From NCBI GenBank assembly GCA_001567275.1, contig LNBX01000025.1, forward strand, positions 1 to 64,000: a stretch of 64,000 nt of DNA, given 5' to 3'. The stretch comes from Bacteroidetes bacterium OLB10 (GTDB lineage Bacteria > Bacteroidota > Bacteroidia > AKYH767-A > OLB10). The stretch's first letter is position 1; each line of letters opens with the position of its first letter. The notes beneath the pieces are model-generated. The model was not told the DNA's origin. It ran no database searches and worked only from the letters and a program-made list of their open reading frames with translations. A program made the translations under genes and the position numbers. Below, piece by piece: positions 62,020-64,000 of this stretch.

Positions 62020-64000
62020 GTGAATACATTTTTCATCAGACCACTTCTTACTGTTTTGTTTGTTCTGTTTTGCTTTTTTGGAGAAGCACAGGTAACCCGT
62101 ATTTCCGGCAAAGTAACAGATGCCCTCACAGGTGAGCCCGTTCCATTTGCCAGTGTAGTTTTCAAAAATTCAACCATTGGAGCAAGTGCCAATTTCGATG
62201 GAATTTATTCGCTCGAAACCGATACTCCGGGTGACAGCCTTACGGCTCAGTTTTTAGGATACCTCCCCGTTTCATTACCGGTGCGCAAAGGACAAACTCA
62301 AACCATTAACTTTCTGCTCAAAGCCAGCAAGGTTGAACTGAAAGAAGCCGTTATCTATGCAGGAGAAAATCCCGCCAACATCATCATTAAAAAAGTAGTA
62401 GCCAATCGCGATCACAACAATTACGATAAACTAAGCAGTTATTCTTTTGAAACGTATAATAAAGTAGAGTTTGATCTTACCAACATAACCGAAAAATTCA
62501 AAAACAAAAAAATCTTTAAACCATTTGCCTTTATTTTTGATAACATTGACAGCACTACTACCAATGAAAAACCGTTTCTTCCGGTATTTATCACAGAGTC
62601 GCTGAGCGATGTGTATCATTCCACTAATCCAAAGGACAAACGCGAAATTATCAAAGCAAGCAAAATTTCAGGAGTTGAAAATGAAACGGTAACTCAGTTT
62701 CTGGGCGACATGTATCAGAACATTAACATCTATGATAACTTCATGGATATTTTCGGTAAAAAATTTGTAAGCCCCATTTCCAGTATAGGAATGTTGTATT
62801 ACAAATATTACCTGCTGGATAGTTTATACATAGGTGATAAATATTGTTATAAATTAAAGTTTAAACCTCGCAGACCGGAAGACCTCACTTTTACAGGTGA
62901 GATTTTTATTCATGACAGCACATGGGCCGTGAAAAAAGTGAATATGCGTATTTCCAACAAAGCCAACATCAACTTTGTAGAAGACTGTGCCGTAGTGAAA
63001 GAGTATGATTATATAGATAATACTATGTGGATGCTCTCAAAAGATTTACTGGTTATTGAATTTACAGCGAGAGATAAAGGTCTGGGGTTGATAGGGCGAA
63101 AATCTACATCTTACAAGAACTTTAGTTTAAATCAACCTATACCTCAACAGTTTTTGAAAGGTGCACAGGATATTGTAGTAGAAGAAGGCGCGCTGGATAA
63201 AGATGCAGAATTCTGGAATAAAGCAAGGCATGATTCGCTCAACGACAGAGAAAAGAAAATTTATGCCATGGTTGACACCATCAAAACTTTGCCTGCCTAC
63301 AAAACTTATGTGGATATCATCACGCTTTTTGTTACAGGTTATAAGACCATTGGCGATTTTGATTTCGGACCGTATTTCACTTTGTTTAGTTTTAATGATA
63401 TTGAAGGATATCGTTTCAGGCTTGGAGGAATAACCAATTATAATTTCAGCAAACATCTGAAACTGGAAGGCTTTGTTGCCTACGGCACCAAGGACGAACG
63501 ATTTAAATACAGCATTGGTGCTCGTTATCTTTTTACCAACAAACCACGCATGGGTTTTGGTTTCAAGTACAGGCACGATGTGATGCAATTAGGCCAAAGT
63601 GATAATGCTTTTCAGGATGATAATATTCTGGCTTCGCTTTTCAGGCGATCGGCATCCAACAAACTTACCAATGCAGAAAGTGAGAGGGTTTATTTTGAAA
63701 AAGAATGGCTTTCGGGTGTGAGTACGCGCATTTCTTTCGAACACAATGCATTTTCTCCTCTGGGAAAATTAGATTATTCCTATTACACTACCGATGCTAA
63801 AGATGTTATACGCGACAGGATAAACACATCCGACATTTCAGCATATTTCAGATTTGCTTATCGCGAAAAATTTATTGAGAGTAAACATGGACGTGTAAGT
63901 CTCGGTAGCCAGTACCCTGTTTTGCAGGCAATTTATACACAGGGATTGAAAGGTGTTTTAAAAAGTGATTTCGACTATCAGAAATTTGTTCTGAAAGTTG
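62020..64000 (+). CDS. DUF5686 / carboxypeptidase-regulatory-like domain protein (3' end outside window)
   Basis: The frame runs open from a GTG at 62020 to the window edge (660 codons). No in-frame ATG precedes it; a TTG at 61990 is possible but would add residues before the signal peptide (LLTVLFVLFCFFGEAQ). Next is a carboxypeptidase-regulatory-like domain (about 28-110, ISGKVTDALTGEPVPFASVVF, GASANFDGIYSLET), then the DUF5686-type region with NIIIKKVVANRDHNNYDKLSSY, ETYNKVEF, FKPRRPEDLTFTGEIFIHDSTWAV and, from about residue 430, amphipathic strands of a probable outer-membrane barrel. DUF5686 proteins are common Bacteroidota envelope proteins of unknown function. It is divergent from the carboxylase gene. 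Confidence 0.85.
   Translation, partial: MNTFFIRPLLTVLFVLFCFFGEAQVTRISGKVTDALTGEPVPFASVVFKNSTIGASANFDGIYSLETDTPGDSLTAQFLGYLPVSLPVRKGQTQTINFLLKASKVELKEAVIYAGENPANIIIKKVVANRDHNNYDKLSSYSFETYNKVEFDLTNITEKFKNKKIFKPFAFIFDNIDSTTTNEKPFLPVFITESLSDVYHSTNPKDKREIIKASKISGVENETVTQFLGDMYQNINIYDNFMDIFGKKFVSPISSIGMLYYKYYLLDSLYIGDKYCYKLKFKPRRPEDLTFTGEIFIHDSTWAVKKVNMRISNKANINFVEDCAVVKEYDYIDNTMWMLSKDLLVIEFTARDKGLGLIGRKSTSYKNFSLNQPIPQQFLKGAQDIVVEEGALDKDAEFWNKARHDSLNDREKKIYAMVDTIKTLPAYKTYVDIITLFVTGYKTIGDFDFGPYFTLFSFNDIEGYRFRLGGITNYNFSKHLKLEGFVAYGTKDERFKYSIGARYLFTNKPRMGFGFKYRHDVMQLGQSDNAFQDDNILASLFRRSASNKLTNAESERVYFEKEWLSGVSTRISFEHNAFSPLGKLDYSYYTTDAKDVIRDRINTSDISAYFRFAYREKFIESKHGRVSLGSQYPVLQAIYTQGLKGVLKSDFDYQKFVLKV

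Overview
The window is a stretch of chromosome from a Bacteroidota bacterium with moderate to low GC. The evidence is at least eight proteins or fragments that end in a type A type IX secretion (T9SS) sorting domain (a YPNP-like motif followed by a beta-sandwich), a SusC-like TonB receptor with a carboxypeptidase-regulatory N-terminus, a DUF5686 protein, TPR-type sensor kinases, and promoters of the Bacteroidota TAnnTTTG type in place of Shine-Dalgarno leaders. The genus cannot be told from the sequence alone. No rRNA, tRNA, CRISPR array, intact insertion sequence or prophage was seen.

Layout. 1-3936: a direct tandem duplication (about 2.02 kb offset) of the 3' end of a large T9SS protein gene plus a beta-propeller-like T9SS gene; the second copy carries a beheaded fragment. 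3937-4627: gene-free, with a nested inverted-repeat element. 4680-9870 (minus): OsmC, histidine ammonia-lyase, HisRS and EttA. 10002-19551 (minus): a surface operon of a beta-barrel protein, a very large modular secreted protein that is split in this sequence by a frame shift, and a fibronectin-III protein. 19848-28377 (plus): PBP1A, PheT, an alpha/beta hydrolase and LeuRS. 28374-34431 (minus): NadB, a LuxE-like enzyme, then HPt, a membrane-anchored receiver, a lipoprotein and a TPR histidine kinase, which look like a phosphorelay. 34514-35146: a NifU-like Fe-S protein. 35155-37873 (minus): a NarL-type two-component pair. 38037-43055: a 1,672-residue T9SS protein with six PPC-like repeats. 43174-47807: TonB receptor, DprA, a small alanine-rich lipoprotein and superoxide dismutase. 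48006-55489: AsmA-like protein, a pentaheme cytochrome with a T9SS tail, and an FG-GAP/ASPIC T9SS protein. 55614-64000: M20 amidohydrolase, a PKD-repeat T9SS protein, a propionyl-CoA-carboxylase-type beta subunit and the start of a DUF5686 protein.

Most genes are housekeeping or cell-envelope genes. The accessory content is dominated by surface proteins that evolve by tandem duplication at three scales: whole genes (1-3936), two-domain units of 732 bp (38499-39962) and single 453 bp units (57414-58319). The observations I rate highest are the T9SS-tagged pentaheme cytochrome, the surface operon with its split giant protein, the phosphorelay whose receiver is anchored by a C-terminal membrane helix, and two frame breaks (around 15025 and 30280-30286) that separate obviously continuous proteins. 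Those two may be sequence errors, real mutations or, in the A7 tract, reversible slippage.
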